Source of the DNA: Opitutus sp.
GTDB taxonomy: Bacteria; Verrucomicrobiota; Verrucomicrobiia; Opitutales; Opitutaceae
Assembly: GCA_024998815.1 (NCBI GenBank)
Contig: JACEUQ010000001.1
Span: 62,001 to 126,000, forward strand
Direction of reading: 5' to 3'
Length of the DNA: 64,000 nucleotides
Shown here: piece by piece, positions 1-12,156 of the stretch
Layout: each line of letters opens with the position of its first letter
Position numbering within the stretch: the first letter of the stretch is position 1
Notes under the pieces: model-generated
Told to the model about the DNA's origin: nothing
Seen by the model: the letters and a program-made list of their open reading frames with translations, nothing else
Database searches by the model: none
Translations under genes and position numbers: made by a program

Positions 1-1
1 G

Positions 2-289
2 ACTCCCGCCCAATGGCTGGAGGTCAATATTGCGCACTGGGGAATCGAAACCGGTTTGCATGCCCGCCTCGACGCCTCGCGCCAGGATGATCGCTGCCGA
101 TTACGCCGCCCGAACGCTGTACGCATCCACGGCATGTTCAACCGCTGGGCCAACAGCCTGTTCATGCACTGGCGCGGTCAACGAACCCAAAAACGCCACC
201 TTTATACCTCTGACTTTATCTCCCACATGTCCGAAAATCATGACCGTCGCGCGCTCCGCGCACTTACCTCGGTAAACTTCCCGCTATGA
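2..289 (+). CDS. ISAs1-type transposase, C-terminal end (5' partial)
   Basis: An open frame enters from the left window edge and stops at a TGA at 287-289. The translation contains HWGIETGLHARLDAS, then DDRCR, then MFNRWANSLFMHW. This order (HWGIE with the catalytic glutamate, a DD-R segment, then a hydrophobic helix) is the normal C-terminus of DDE transposases of the ISAs1 / H-repeat-associated group. Only about 95 codons are visible, so the other catalytic residues cannot be checked. It may be a complete gene cut by the window edge or a remnant. No terminal inverted repeat was identified downstream before the SNF2 gene. Confidence 0.7.
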   Translation, partial: TPAQWLEVNIAHWGIETGLHARLDASRQDDRCRLRRPNAVRIHGMFNRWANSLFMHWRGQRTQKRHLYTSDFISHMSENHDRRALRALTSVNFPL

Positions 290-353
290 ATCGGCGCTGG
301 GGATTCGGCGTGGCTGTTAATTAAGAGTTGCCGGACACCGCGCGCGTCCTACC

Positions 354-3086
354 GTGGCCCCTTTACTTTGGATGCAAAACCACGGTCCGAAACGAGTCTA
401 TACCCCGCAGTCGCTTGAGTTCTGGTTCGGTAAACTCGAACACGACTGGGAGCGGCATTTCAGCGACACCCAGCTGGAAGAAGGCCATCGCATCTATCGC
501 GACGGCGAGGTGCGTGAACTGGAGTTGACCGCCGCCGACGCGATCATCCACCGCCGCGTCGATAAAAAGGACGAGTACGCCGTCGTCGAATGGAGCTCGA
601 AGGGGCTTTCGGTGCGCTCCTCGTCCACTGATACGGATTACGCCCACGCCCTAGCGGTGGCTGGTCTGCATGAAATTGAGGAGCTGGTTGCAGATGAGAT
701 TTCTCCGCTGCCCGAACCGGTGCCCTTGAGCCCACCTGCTGCGGCACCGGCTAATGGCAACGGTAGCGCGGCAGCGCGCGCCAGCCACACCCCGACGCAC
801 GCGCCTTCACACGGCACTGCTGCCCACGCCGCCAGTCACTCTGTGGGCAAGGGGCTTGCCCATGCACAGGCGCAGGCCGCCAAAACCGTTCCAGTCACCG
901 CCAAGTCGGCCCGCATCCCGTCGGGCGCACGAAGCACGCCTGCCGGTGCCGTTGCACGCGAAGCCTCGCGTACGCTGATCCTGGTTTTCACCACCACCAT
1001 CGAGGGGCTTACGTTTCAGGCCAATTGGATCAATCCCGGAAAAAAGCGCGTGCCCGCCTTGGGGCTCGCGTCGCAGGCCGCCGGTAACTGCCACGCCACG
1101 GTGAGTTCAAGCGAGCGCGCGAAGTTGATCGGCTTGGCCGCTTACGCCCGCAAGGCGCACTTCACCTATAGCCAGCAGACCGGCCTGTACCTCTTGGCCT
1201 CGGTGGTGGAGATCCCCAATTTCCTTCGCTCCACGCTGTCGGCTTGGAAAAAACTCTTCGCCGTCGAACTCGATGCGCAGTCGGGCATGTTGCTCAACGG
1301 GATTAAGGAAATCTCCGTCGAGGCCGTGGCCACTACGCGTAAGGGTAAGGGCAAGGCCGGTAGCCTCGGGCTGGACTTGCGCTGGATTTTCAAGGCTGGC
1401 GAACGCCTGCTCACCGACGAGGAGGTTTCTTTGCTCACGCGCAAGGCCACCTCGACGATGATTATCCCCGACATCGGCATCGTGTCGTTGCCGGTGGAAC
1501 GGCTGGCCTCGATCAGTGCCTGGCACCGCTCCGCAGCTGAATCGCGTACCCACGGTGAACTCTCGCCCTACTTGATTTTTTCGCTCTACAGCGACAATCG
1601 CGTAAAGCTTACCCTCTCGCCGGAACTAGAAACGTGGCGCAAAAACGTGCTCAGCGCTTCCGCCGCCACGCCGCAGTTACCCGAGCTGCTTCGCCCCTAC
1701 CAACGGCGTGGCGTCGAGTGGCTGCATCATCTCTGCGACATCGGTTGCCACGGCCTGCTCGCCGACGAGATGGGTCTGGGTAAAACCCTGCAAGTTCTCA
1801 GCTTGCTTGCGACGCGTCCGCAGACGGACCGCCCCAGCCTGATCATCTGTCCTGCCAGCGTTGTTCCGGTGTGGCAGGAGGAGATCCATCGGTTCTTTCC
1901 ACATCTTGCCGTTGATGTGCTCAAGAACGGTCATGACTTCAGCGCACGCAAAGATGCCGTCATCTGGATCGCCAGTTACACCCAGATGCGCAAGCACCGC
2001 CAGCTGCTCGAAAACCACGAGTTTGCCTATGCCGTGCTCGACGAGGGCCAGTTCATCAAAAACCCCGACGCGAAGGTAACCCAGATCTGTTTTGCGGTCC
2101 GTGCCCGTCATCGCCTCGTGCTCAGCGGCACGCCGCTGGAGAACCGCCAGCTCGATTTGTGGTCAATTTTCCGCTTTTTGCTGCCAGGATTGTTGGGGAC
2201 TCGAGTGGGCTTCGAGGCCTCGCTGACCAACGACCGCGCCGGAACGATGGACCGGTTACGCGCGCAGCTTGCCCCGTTTATTCTTCGCCGCACCAAGAAC
2301 GAGGTCGCCACCGAGTTGCCCCAAAAGGTCGAGATGGATCTGCTCTGTCCGCTCACCGAAGTGCAGCGCGCTGAGTACGCCAAAATTTGCGCCGAGGGGC
2401 TCGATCGCTTGGGCGACGACGTGGGCGCTGCGCTGCGTGAAAAGTCGTTTGGCTTCCTCGCGTTGCTCACCCGTCTGCGCCAGGTCTGCTGCGACCCCGA
2501 CATGCTTCCCTGGATGAAGTCACCGCTCGCCGATTCGGGTAAAATCACGCTGTTGGTGGAGAAGCTCGCCGAGGTCATCGCCAGCGGGCACAAGGTCGTG
2601 ATCTTTTCGCAGTTCGTGATGCTGCTCGACCGGGTTCGTGCCGCCTTGGCGGAGAACTTCCCCGAGCTTCCCCGTTACGAGCTCACCGGTATGACGCTTG
2701 ATCGCCTCAAGCCGGTGCAGGCCTTCCAGAATGCCAAAGGCGCGGCGGTGATGCTCGTCTCGCTCAAAGCGGCCGGCACGGGCATCACCCTGCATGCGGC
2801 CGATTACGTTTTCCTGCTCGATCCGTGGTGGAATCCGGCCGTGGAGGCGCAGGCCGTGGATCGCGTTCACCGTATCGGCCAAAAAAGCACGGTTTTTGTC
2901 TATCGCATGGTCACGTCAGGAACCATCGAGGAACGAATTCAGGCGCTGCAAGCGTCGAAGAAAGATCTGTTCGATCGCATCGTCGGCGGCTTGGGCGGCG
3001 ACTTCGATTTGAGCCAGCACTTCTCCTCGCTGCGCGATCTGGTTCAGCTCACGGCGACGCAGGAAGAAGCCGAGACCGTCGTTTGA
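354..3086 (+). CDS. SNF2/RapA-family DEAD-like helicase
   Basis: This is a 910-residue Swi2/Snf2-type ATPase, expected to translocate on double-stranded DNA and remodel protein-DNA complexes. Walker A is DEMGLGKT (about residues 471-478), the Walker B/DEAH-equivalent is DEGQ (563-566), SGTPLENR follows, and the C-terminal helicase domain ends with DRVHRIGQ (about 836-843). The N-terminal 450 residues are family-variable. They include a low-complexity Ala/His/Pro stretch (about 130-205) and a region resembling the SWIM-adjacent part of bacterial SNF2 proteins, but no clear CxC...CxH zinc motif was seen. The annotated start is GTG at 354; ATG at 372 is a good alternative and neither has a strong ribosome site. 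The gene is convergent with the zinc-ribbon gene, 10 bp away. The partner or target is unknown. Confidence 0.9.
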   Translation: MAPLLWMQNHGPKRVYTPQSLEFWFGKLEHDWERHFSDTQLEEGHRIYRDGEVRELELTAADAIIHRRVDKKDEYAVVEWSSKGLSVRSSSTDTDYAHALAVAGLHEIEELVADEISPLPEPVPLSPPAAAPANGNGSAAARASHTPTHAPSHGTAAHAASHSVGKGLAHAQAQAAKTVPVTAKSARIPSGARSTPAGAVAREASRTLILVFTTTIEGLTFQANWINPGKKRVPALGLASQAAGNCHATVSSSERAKLIGLAAYARKAHFTYSQQTGLYLLASVVEIPNFLRSTLSAWKKLFAVELDAQSGMLLNGIKEISVEAVATTRKGKGKAGSLGLDLRWIFKAGERLLTDEEVSLLTRKATSTMIIPDIGIVSLPVERLASISAWHRSAAESRTHGELSPYLIFSLYSDNRVKLTLSPELETWRKNVLSASAATPQLPELLRPYQRRGVEWLHHLCDIGCHGLLADEMGLGKTLQVLSLLATRPQTDRPSLIICPASVVPVWQEEIHRFFPHLAVDVLKNGHDFSARKDAVIWIASYTQMRKHRQLLENHEFAYAVLDEGQFIKNPDAKVTQICFAVRARHRLVLSGTPLENRQLDLWSIFRFLLPGLLGTRVGFEASLTNDRAGTMDRLRAQLAPFILRRTKNEVATELPQKVEMDLLCPLTEVQRAEYAKICAEGLDRLGDDVGAALREKSFGFLALLTRLRQVCCDPDMLPWMKSPLADSGKITLLVEKLAEVIASGHKVVIFSQFVMLLDRVRAALAENFPELPRYELTGMTLDRLKPVQAFQNAKGAAVMLVSLKAAGTGITLHAADYVFLLDPWWNPAVEAQAVDRVHRIGQKSTVFVYRMVTSGTIEERIQALQASKKDLFDRIVGGLGGDFDLSQHFSSLRDLVQLTATQEEAETVV

Positions 3087-3096
3087 AGTGGTGCGC

Positions 3097-3402
3097 CTAG
3101 GGCCGCAGGCCTAGCGCACCGAGGCCGAGAACGAGCAACACCGCGATCAGCGTCGCGAACCAATACCAGCGCAGGCCCGCAGCGTTGTTTGGATGACGCC
3201 GGTTACGGTTGGTGCCGGACTTGTTTTCGGAGGCCGGTTCATCGTCCTCGTCGGGCAGGTCGAGGCCGTCGTAAATCGAGGTCTCTCGCCAGCCGGTGCG
3301 TTCATCGGCCCCACAACTGGGGCAAGCGTGGGCGTTGCGCGGAATCGGCTCGCCGCATTGGGCGCAGTCTTCGGGCGGCAGTGGGCGTTGCGCAGCGGCC
3401 AT
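3097..3402 (-). CDS. Zinc-ribbon single-pass membrane protein
   Basis: A 101-residue protein with a zinc ribbon near the N-terminus (CAQC at about 14-17, CPSC at about 28-31, typical CxxC-x10-CxxC spacing), an acidic DLPDEDDE segment, and one hydrophobic helix near the C-terminus (WYWFATLIAVLLVLGLGALG). It ends in a short tail. The topology suggests a cytoplasmic zinc ribbon tethered to the membrane. It lies 9 bp downstream of the AI-2E family gene on the same strand and is probably co-transcribed with it. No specific function can be assigned. Confidence 0.75.
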   Translation of the reverse strand: MAAAQRPLPPEDCAQCGEPIPRNAHACPSCGADERTGWRETSIYDGLDLPDEDDEPASENKSGTNRNRRHPNNAAGLRWYWFATLIAVLLVLGLGALGLRP

Positions 3403-3411
3403 GGCGTGCGC

Positions 3412-4602
3412 TCAGATTTCGGAGGCGGCCTCGGCGGCGGCTTCAGGCACGCCAAAGTATTTGCGTTTAACCAGGCGCCAGGCGGTCACGATGAAGGCGG
3501 TCAGGGGAATCGCCAGCACCATGCCGAGGATGCCGTTGAGCGCGGTGCCCCAGAAGAAAATCGAAACCATGATCGCGATGGGGTGCAGGCCGGTGCGATG
3601 TCCCATGATCTTGGGGGTGAGGTACCAGCCCTCGGTGGCTTGCACGCAGCCGAATACCAGCAGCACCAGTCCGACCAGCGACATGCCGCCGCCGGGTTGC
3701 AGCAGTGCCAGCGGTAGCGCCACGCTCATGCCGAGGATCGTGCCTAGGTAGGGCACGATGTTGAGGATTCCGAGCATCATGCCGATGATCAGTCCAAATT
3801 TGAGTCCAACCAGCGAAAATCCGGTGGCCAGCAGCGCTCCCATGATCAGCCCGATCATGAGCTGTCCCCGAAAAAAGGAGACGACGATGGAGATGAACTC
3901 CCGGGCGAGAAATACCACGTCGTCGCGCAACGCCGGCTTAAGAAACGGCAGTTGTTTTTCGAGATTGTTGGTCGGCTCGCGACTCGAGAGCAGAAAGAAA
4001 AACAGGTAGATCGGGACCACCGCCAGGTGGGTGATAAAACTGAAAACGTTCAAGACGCCCAGGCCCGCGGACTTGAGCGAGGGCAGGGCGAGCGCACCCA
4101 GTTCGTCGGCTTCGCCCGCCAGCCGACTAACGATGGCGTGCACGGTTTTGTTTTCCATCTGCCGCTGGGCAAGGGCGACCCAATCGGGGTAGTGTTGTTG
4201 AAAGTAGGCCAGCGCGTGGTTCCAGAACTCCGGGACGAAGGCGATGAAGGCGAAAATCTGCTGAATCAGGGCGGGGGTGACGGCAAAAAGCACTGCGGCC
4301 ACCACGAGAGCAAACAGGCTGTACAGGGTCACCACCGCGCTTGTCCGGCGCAGTTTCAGTTTTCGTTCCAGCAGCTCGACGGCCGGACGCATGATGAGCG
4401 CGATGATACCGGCAACGGCCAGCGGCCAAAGCACGCCGGAGAAATGGCCCACCAAAAAGGAGAGCACGATAAATACACCGACGAGCAGCGCGATGGTGGC
4501 AACCAGCGCGGCCAGTCCGAGCGAAAAGCCCACCATGCGGCGCTGACTCGGGGTTAATAGCTGCGGTTCGTGCAATTCAGACATGCGGGCAACATCACGC
4601 AT
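3412..4602 (-). CDS. AI-2E family transporter (PerM/YdiK-like permease)
   Basis: A 396-residue multi-pass membrane protein with paired hydrophobic helices near the N-terminus, a central soluble segment, then a helix-rich C-terminal half containing the family-typical GLKFGLIIGMMLGILNIVPYLG segment (the conserved N-x-(I/V)-P-Y-x-G motif). This fits the AI-2E/PerM exporter family, whose members export small molecules or ions. The family name reflects one member, and autoinducer transport should not be assumed. Starts at Met1 or Met7 are both possible. It is divergent from uvrA, with an 88-bp gap. Confidence 0.88.
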   Translation of the reverse strand: MRDVARMSELHEPQLLTPSQRRMVGFSLGLAALVATIALLVGVFIVLSFLVGHFSGVLWPLAVAGIIALIMRPAVELLERKLKLRRTSAVVTLYSLFALVVAAVLFAVTPALIQQIFAFIAFVPEFWNHALAYFQQHYPDWVALAQRQMENKTVHAIVSRLAGEADELGALALPSLKSAGLGVLNVFSFITHLAVVPIYLFFFLLSSREPTNNLEKQLPFLKPALRDDVVFLAREFISIVVSFFRGQLMIGLIMGALLATGFSLVGLKFGLIIGMMLGILNIVPYLGTILGMSVALPLALLQPGGGMSLVGLVLLVFGCVQATEGWYLTPKIMGHRTGLHPIAIMVSIFFWGTALNGILGMVLAIPLTAFIVTAWRLVKRKYFGVPEAAAEAASEI

Positions 4603-4690
4603 CTGCGGGCGCAGACGCCAGCCGAAAGGCGGGCGCCGACTCTGCCGCCTTGCGTTCGAGGCGAATTGATTACGGTGTCGTTTTTAGCAC

Positions 4691-7552
<2,862 letters not shown>

Positions 7553-7686
7553 GCGTGAGGGAGTTGGCGAGATTGATCGGGCTCAAGGCGGGTGTTGCTA
7601 TCGGTGTTGTGGGATGCGCTGGGGCCCATGTTGGCCAACCCGACGCCGGACTTGCCGAGCGGCATGAAGACGGCACTATTGCCGCC

Positions 7687-7920
7687 ATGCCCATGACCCT
7701 GGATCAAATCGTGGAAGAGACCCGTTCATTACCGCATGATGTGGTTAATGATTTGGTGGATCGTATCCTGTTCGCTGCTCACGGGGGGCAGGATCCCGTG
7801 CAGTCGCGGGCTTGGTCGGACACGGTGCAACGTCGTATCGGAGAGATTGAGAGCGGCCAGGCCCAGCTGATTCCGCTTGAGGATGCACTGGCGCAGGCCC
7901 GCCAACGCATTGGCCGGTGA
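7687..7920 (+). CDS. Addiction-module antitoxin (unstable antitoxin family)
   Basis: A 77-residue protein beginning MPMTLDQIVEETRSL and ending with a charged amphipathic region containing RIGEIESGQAQLIPLEDAL. This pattern (N-terminal helix, W-x5-RR/RI-E-x-SG, then PLEE/PLED) is typical of the putative addiction-module component family that pairs with ParE/RelE toxins. The reading frame is open back to 7549, but the upstream part is unlike the family, so ATG 7687 (or 7693) is preferred. The stop overlaps the toxin start by 4 bp (ATGA at 7917-7920). The antitoxin probably neutralises the toxin and may repress the pair. Confidence 0.8.
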   Translation: MPMTLDQIVEETRSLPHDVVNDLVDRILFAAHGGQDPVQSRAWSDTVQRRIGEIESGQAQLIPLEDALAQARQRIGR

Positions 7921-8210
7921 AACGGGAAATTCATGCGGAGGCGCAGGCCGAATTTCTGGCGGCGCTCGATTATTATGCCGGGATAAGTCCGGTCTTGGCT
8001 TGCCGATTTTATGACGAGATTGAGCGGTTGATGATCGAGGTAGGCGCGGCGCCTAAACGGTTTCGTCTCTATGATCCTCCTGCACGTCGGCATATCGGCA
8101 GGGATTTCCCTTATGCCGTCATTTATCTGGAGCGGTCTGATCACGTTTGGATCATCGCGGTGATGCCGCTCCATCGGGCACCCGATTACTGGAAGCAGCG
8201 CCTCACCTGA
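7917..8210 (+). CDS. ParE/RelE-superfamily toxin
   Basis: A 97-residue basic protein that starts with A-E-A-Q-A-E-F-L-A-A-L-D-Y-Y, continues with FYDEIERL and P-K-R-F-R, and ends with FPYAVIYLERSDHVWIIAVMPLHRAPDYW. These are the hallmarks of RelE/ParE-fold toxins: two N-terminal helices, a beta sheet with the FPY-x-V-Y strand, and a C-terminal R-x-P-x-Y-W. ParE proteins poison DNA gyrase and RelE proteins cut mRNA. The form R-x-P-x-Y-W is more often called ParE, but the target cannot be told from sequence. It is translationally coupled to the antitoxin. Confidence 0.82.
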   Translation: MKREIHAEAQAEFLAALDYYAGISPVLACRFYDEIERLMIEVGAAPKRFRLYDPPARRHIGRDFPYAVIYLERSDHVWIIAVMPLHRAPDYWKQRLT

Positions 8211-8243
8211 CGCTGCATCCGTCGTTGAGACCGCCTGCCTAAC

Positions 8244-9848
8244 CTAGTTTTTGACCACGCGGGAGTCGCGCGCGACTTTCTTGGTCTTGGGGTAATCGGC
8301 GATGGCGTGCAGGCCGCGGCTTTCTTTGCGCTGCAACGCGCAGGCCACAATCATCTCGGCGACTTGCGTCAGGTTGCGCAGTTCAAGCAGGCGGGCGTCG
8401 ACCGAGAAATTCCAGTAGTAGTCCTGGATTTCGCGGGACAGGTTTGCGATGCGCGTGCGGGCCCGTTCCAGCCGGCGCGTGGTGCGCATGATGCTCACGT
8501 AATCCCAAAGCGTCCGGCGCAACTCGTCCCAGTTGTGGGAAACCACCACGCGTTCGTCCACGTCACCGCCGCCGAGGTCCACCCAAGCGGGCACCGCAGG
8601 GACCGGCAGGCGCAGGGCTTTTTTGAGGTAGCGGTCCACCGAGAGTGAGCCGCGGTGGGCCATGACCACCGCTTCCAGCAGCGAATTGGACGCGAGGCGG
8701 TTGGCCCCATGCAGGCCGGTGCAGGCGACCTCGCCGCAGGCATAGAGGCCGGGAAGCGAGGTTTCGGCCGAGAGGTTGGTGGCGACCCCGCCGCAGGTGT
8801 AATGGGCGGCCGGCACCACGGGAATCATCGCCTTGGCAATGTTGATGCCGATGTCCTTGCAGGTCTTGTAAATCAGGGGGAAACGGGTGCGCAGGAACGC
8901 CTCGTTGCGGTGCGTGATGTCGAGCCAGACGTGGGCCACGCCGCTTTTCTTCATTTCGGTGTCGATGGCGCGGGCCACGATGTCGCGCGGGGCCAAGTCG
9001 GCCATCGGGTGGTAGTCCTTCATGAAGGCCTCGCCGGCGGCGTTGCGCAGGATGGCGCCTTCGCCGCGCACCGCCTCGGTGATGAGGAAACGCAATCCGC
9101 TGGTTGAATACAGCGCGGTGGGGTGGAACTGGATAAACTCCATGTTGCGCACCTCGATGCCGGCCCGGTACGCCATGGCGATGCCGTCGCCGGTGGCGAT
9201 GTCGGGATTGGTTGTGTAAAGGTAGGCCTGGCCCGCGCCGCCGGTGGACAACATCACCACCGGTGCCTCAAAGGTGAGCACGTGCCCGTCGCGCACATCG
9301 AGGGCGTAAACCCCCAGCACGCGGTCGTCACGTTTAGGGGTTTTGGGCGCGAGTTTGCGGCGCGTAATTATGTCGATCGCGAACATGTGCTCGTACATCG
9401 CGATGCGGGGCTCCAGCGAGAGCGCCTTGATCAGCGCGGACTCGATGGCCTTTCCGGTCATGTCCTTGACGTGCAGCACGCGGCGCTCGGTGTGGCCGCC
9501 TTCGCGACCGAGGTCATAGCTGCCGGAGGCGTCCCGAGAAAATTCCAAGCCGAGCTCGACCAACTCCTGAACGCGGGCCGGGCCGTCGCGCACGATTTCG
9601 CGCACCACTTTTTCGTCACACAAGCCGTCGCCGGCCACGAGGGTGTCCTGCACGTGCTTATCGACGTCGTCGGTTTTGCCGGTGACCACCGCGATGCCGC
9701 CTTGGGCATAGTTGGTGTTGGATTCGGCCTGGTTTTTCTTGGTCAGGATCGCCACCGAACGGCCCAGCCGAGCGGCCTTCAGCGCGAAGCTCAGTCCGGC
9801 GATGCCGCTGCCGATCACCAGGACGTCAAAAGAAGGTCCGGTGCTCAC
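8244..9848 (-). CDS. nadB: L-aspartate oxidase
   Basis: A 534-residue flavoprotein of the succinate dehydrogenase/fumarate reductase superfamily that oxidises L-aspartate to iminoaspartate, the first step of de novo NAD synthesis. The FAD dinucleotide fold is at the N-terminus (VLVIGSGIAGLSFALKA). Other family motifs are NYAQGGIA, GGHTERRVLH, STGGAGQAYLYTTNP, FIQFHPTAL and HYTCGGV near the catalytic region, followed by GANRLASNSLLE. Length is normal. It overlaps panC by 4 bp (9845-9848) and lies downstream of it, so the two cofactor-biosynthesis genes probably form one transcript. Confidence 0.96.
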   Translation of the reverse strand: MSTGPSFDVLVIGSGIAGLSFALKAARLGRSVAILTKKNQAESNTNYAQGGIAVVTGKTDDVDKHVQDTLVAGDGLCDEKVVREIVRDGPARVQELVELGLEFSRDASGSYDLGREGGHTERRVLHVKDMTGKAIESALIKALSLEPRIAMYEHMFAIDIITRRKLAPKTPKRDDRVLGVYALDVRDGHVLTFEAPVVMLSTGGAGQAYLYTTNPDIATGDGIAMAYRAGIEVRNMEFIQFHPTALYSTSGLRFLITEAVRGEGAILRNAAGEAFMKDYHPMADLAPRDIVARAIDTEMKKSGVAHVWLDITHRNEAFLRTRFPLIYKTCKDIGINIAKAMIPVVPAAHYTCGGVATNLSAETSLPGLYACGEVACTGLHGANRLASNSLLEAVVMAHRGSLSVDRYLKKALRLPVPAVPAWVDLGGGDVDERVVVSHNWDELRRTLWDYVSIMRTTRRLERARTRIANLSREIQDYYWNFSVDARLLELRNLTQVAEMIVACALQRKESRGLHAIADYPKTKKVARDSRVVKN

Positions 9849-10690
9849 AGGATTTCGTTATCGATTAAACGCACTTCGTCGACCCAGACGGCGATGGTCA
9901 TCACGCCCTTGCCCAGGGTGATTTCGCCCTTGATGGCTTCCATCGTCAGCCGGTCGACAATCGACACATAAATGATGCGTACGCGGCGCTGTTGGCCGAT
10001 GAGGTGGGTGGCTTCGGCGATCAGGCGGTCCACGCGGCGTTCGCCGGCGGCAACCATGTCGGCGGCTTTGCGCAGGGCGCGGTGGATCACCAGGGCCTCA
10101 CCGCGCTGGGTCGTCGTCAGATAACGGTTACGCGAGCTCAGGGCCAGTCCGTCGACTTCGCGCAGGGTCGGGCCGACCACGATCTCGACGTTAAAATTCA
10201 AATCGGTGACCATCTTGTTGATCACCGCGACTTGCTGGGCGTCTTTCTGGCCGAAAATCGCCATGTGCGGGCGCACGATGTTAAACAGTTTTGCCACCAC
10301 CGTGGTGACCCCGCGGAAATGTGCCGGCCGTGACGCGCCTTCGAGCGGCTTGGCGATGTGCTCCTCGATCACGTAGGTCGAGTAATTCTTCGGGTAAATA
10401 TCCGCCGCTTCCGGTGCGAATACGTAGTCCACGCCCGCCGCTTCGCATGCCGCCAGATCCGCGTCGAGTTGCTTCGGGTATTTGGAAAAATCCTCGTTCG
10501 GTCCGAACTGGGTCGGGTTGACGAAAATCGTCACCACCACGACTTGGGCGAGCCCCTTGGCGATCGTGACTAAGCTGAGGTGCCCCGGGTGCAATGCGCC
10601 CATGGTGGGCACGAGGGCGAGGCGTTGGCCTTGGGCGCGCAGGCCCTCGGCGAGCGACTGCATCTGGGAAACGGACGTGATGGTTTGCAT
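9845..10690 (-). CDS. panC: Pantoate--beta-alanine ligase (pantothenate synthetase)
   Basis: A 281-residue enzyme that joins pantoate and beta-alanine through a pantoyl-adenylate in vitamin B5/CoA synthesis. The nucleotidyltransferase HIGH-type motif is seen as MGALHPGHLSLV and the KMSKS-like loop as SSRNRYL. FVNPTQFGPNEDFSKYP and FGQKDAQQ are also typical. Length fits the family. It is the first gene of a probable panC-nadB operon, transcribed divergently from dapL across a 106-bp gap that must hold both promoters. Confidence 0.96.
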   Translation of the reverse strand: MQTITSVSQMQSLAEGLRAQGQRLALVPTMGALHPGHLSLVTIAKGLAQVVVVTIFVNPTQFGPNEDFSKYPKQLDADLAACEAAGVDYVFAPEAADIYPKNYSTYVIEEHIAKPLEGASRPAHFRGVTTVVAKLFNIVRPHMAIFGQKDAQQVAVINKMVTDLNFNVEIVVGPTLREVDGLALSSRNRYLTTTQRGEALVIHRALRKAADMVAAGERRVDRLIAEATHLIGQQRRVRIIYVSIVDRLTMEAIKGEITLGKGVMTIAVWVDEVRLIDNEIL

Positions 10691-10796
10691 GAAACGGGTG
10701 GGGCGCGCGGAACAACGCGAGGCTTGAACTAAGCTTCGCCGCCGCGCTTATTCAAGTTTTTCGCCCAGTACTACGCACTTTTTAAACCCACCCACC

Positions 10797-12026
10797 ATGA
10801 TCCGCATCAACGAGAACTACCTGAAACTGAAGGCCTCTTACCTGTTTTCCGACATCGCCAAGCGCGTGACGGCCTACACCACCGCCAATCCCGATAAGCC
10901 GATCATTCGCCTCGGCATCGGCGACGTCACCGAGCCGCTCGCTCCCTCGGTGCTCAAGGCCTTCCACGCCGGCGTCGACGAAATGGCCCAGCGCGCCACC
11001 TTCAAGGGATACGGCCCCGAGCAGGGCTACGCCTTCCTGCGCGAAGCCATCGCCGCCCACGACTACACCGCCCGTGGCTGCCCGATCGCCGCCGACGAGA
11101 TTTTTGTCTCTGACGGCTCCAAGTGCGACTGTGGCAACATTCAGGAAATCTTCGCCACCGAGGGCCTCAAGCTCGCGATACCCGATCCGGTGTATCCGGT
11201 TTACGTGGACACCAATGTCATGGCTGGCCGCACCGGCACCAATCTCGACGGTCGCTACGCCGGTATTACCTACTTGGATTCGACGCCCGCCAACGGCTAC
11301 GTGCCCGCGATTCCCGGTGTTGCCACCGACCTGATTTACCTCTGCTTCCCGAACAACCCTACCGGTGCCGTCGCCACCCGCGAGCAGCTCACCGCCTGGG
11401 TCGCCTACGCGAAGGCGAACAAGGCGCTGATCCTCTTCGACAGCGCCTACGAGGCCTACATCCGCGATCCGCAAATCCCGCACTCCATCTACGAAATCCC
11501 CGGCGCCGACGAGGTCGCCATTGAGTTCCGCAGCTTCTCCAAGACCGCCGGCTTTACCGGCACGCGCTGCGCCTACACCGTGGTGCCCAAGAAGCTCATG
11601 GCCTACGACCTGGCGGGTAACGCCCACTCAGTCCACGCGCTCTGGAACCGCCGCCACACCACCAAATTCAACGGCGTCTCGTATCCCGTGCAGAAGGCCG
11701 CCGCCGCGATCTTCACCCCCGAGGGTCAGGCCGAAGTGAAGGCGATGACCGACTTCTATCTGGCCAACGCCGCGCTCATCCGCAAGGCGATGACCGACCT
11801 CGGGTTCAGCTGCATCGGCGGCGACAACGCGCCCTACATCTGGATCAACACCGGCACCGATTCCTGGGCCTTCTTCGATAAACTGCTCAACGAAGCCCAG
11901 GTCGTCTGCACCCCCGGTGCCGGCTTCGGCAAATGCGGCGAAGGCCACGTGCGCATCAGCGCCTTCAACAGCCGCGAAAACGTCGAAAAAGCCCTCACCC
12001 GCATCGCCGGCGCGTTGAAGAAGTAA
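10797..12026 (+). CDS. dapL: LL-diaminopimelate aminotransferase
   Basis: A 409-residue fold-type I PLP aminotransferase. It starts [24 protein letters not shown], as DapL proteins do, and carries [24 protein letters not shown], the PLP-lysine segment [13 protein letters not shown] and a C-terminal [14 protein letters not shown]. It converts tetrahydrodipicolinate directly to LL-diaminopimelate, bypassing the DapC/D/E steps of lysine and peptidoglycan synthesis. This route is known from plants, Chlamydiae and other PVC bacteria and supports the taxonomic guess. A hairpin terminator follows at 12076-12105. Confidence 0.97.
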   Translation: MIRINENYLKLKASYLFSDIAKRVTAYTTANPDKPIIRLGIGDVTEPLAPSVLKAFHAGVDEMAQRATFKGYGPEQGYAFLREAIAAHDYTARGCPIAADEIFVSDGSKCDCGNIQEIFATEGLKLAIPDPVYPVYVDTNVMAGRTGTNLDGRYAGITYLDSTPANGYVPAIPGVATDLIYLCFPNNPTGAVATREQLTAWVAYAKANKALILFDSAYEAYIRDPQIPHSIYEIPGADEVAIEFRSFSKTAGFTGTRCAYTVVPKKLMAYDLAGNAHSVHALWNRRHTTKFNGVSYPVQKAAAAIFTPEGQAEVKAMTDFYLANAALIRKAMTDLGFSCIGGDNAPYIWINTGTDSWAFFDKLLNEAQVVCTPGAGFGKCGEGHVRISAFNSRENVEKALTRIAGALKK

Positions 12027-12075
12027 ATTCGCCCGCAGGCTGTTTTTGGGTAATTCAGCGCGTGTTCATCCCGCA

Positions 12076-12105
12076 AAAGCCCCGACCGTTGGTTGGGGCT
12101 TTTTT
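12076..12105 (+). terminator. dapL: Rho-independent terminator after dapL
   Basis: AAAAGCCCC, GACC, a 3-base loop, then GGTT, GGGGCTTTTT form a strong stem with one G-U pair, followed by a T run. It lies 50 bp after the dapL stop codon on the + strand. The A run before the stem would also let it act for the minus-strand DUF456 remnant. Confidence 0.85.
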
Positions 12106-12156
12106 ATGCGCAAGCGGCGACCGTCTTGTAGCGTAGCGTCCGACGTCGCGCCTGTT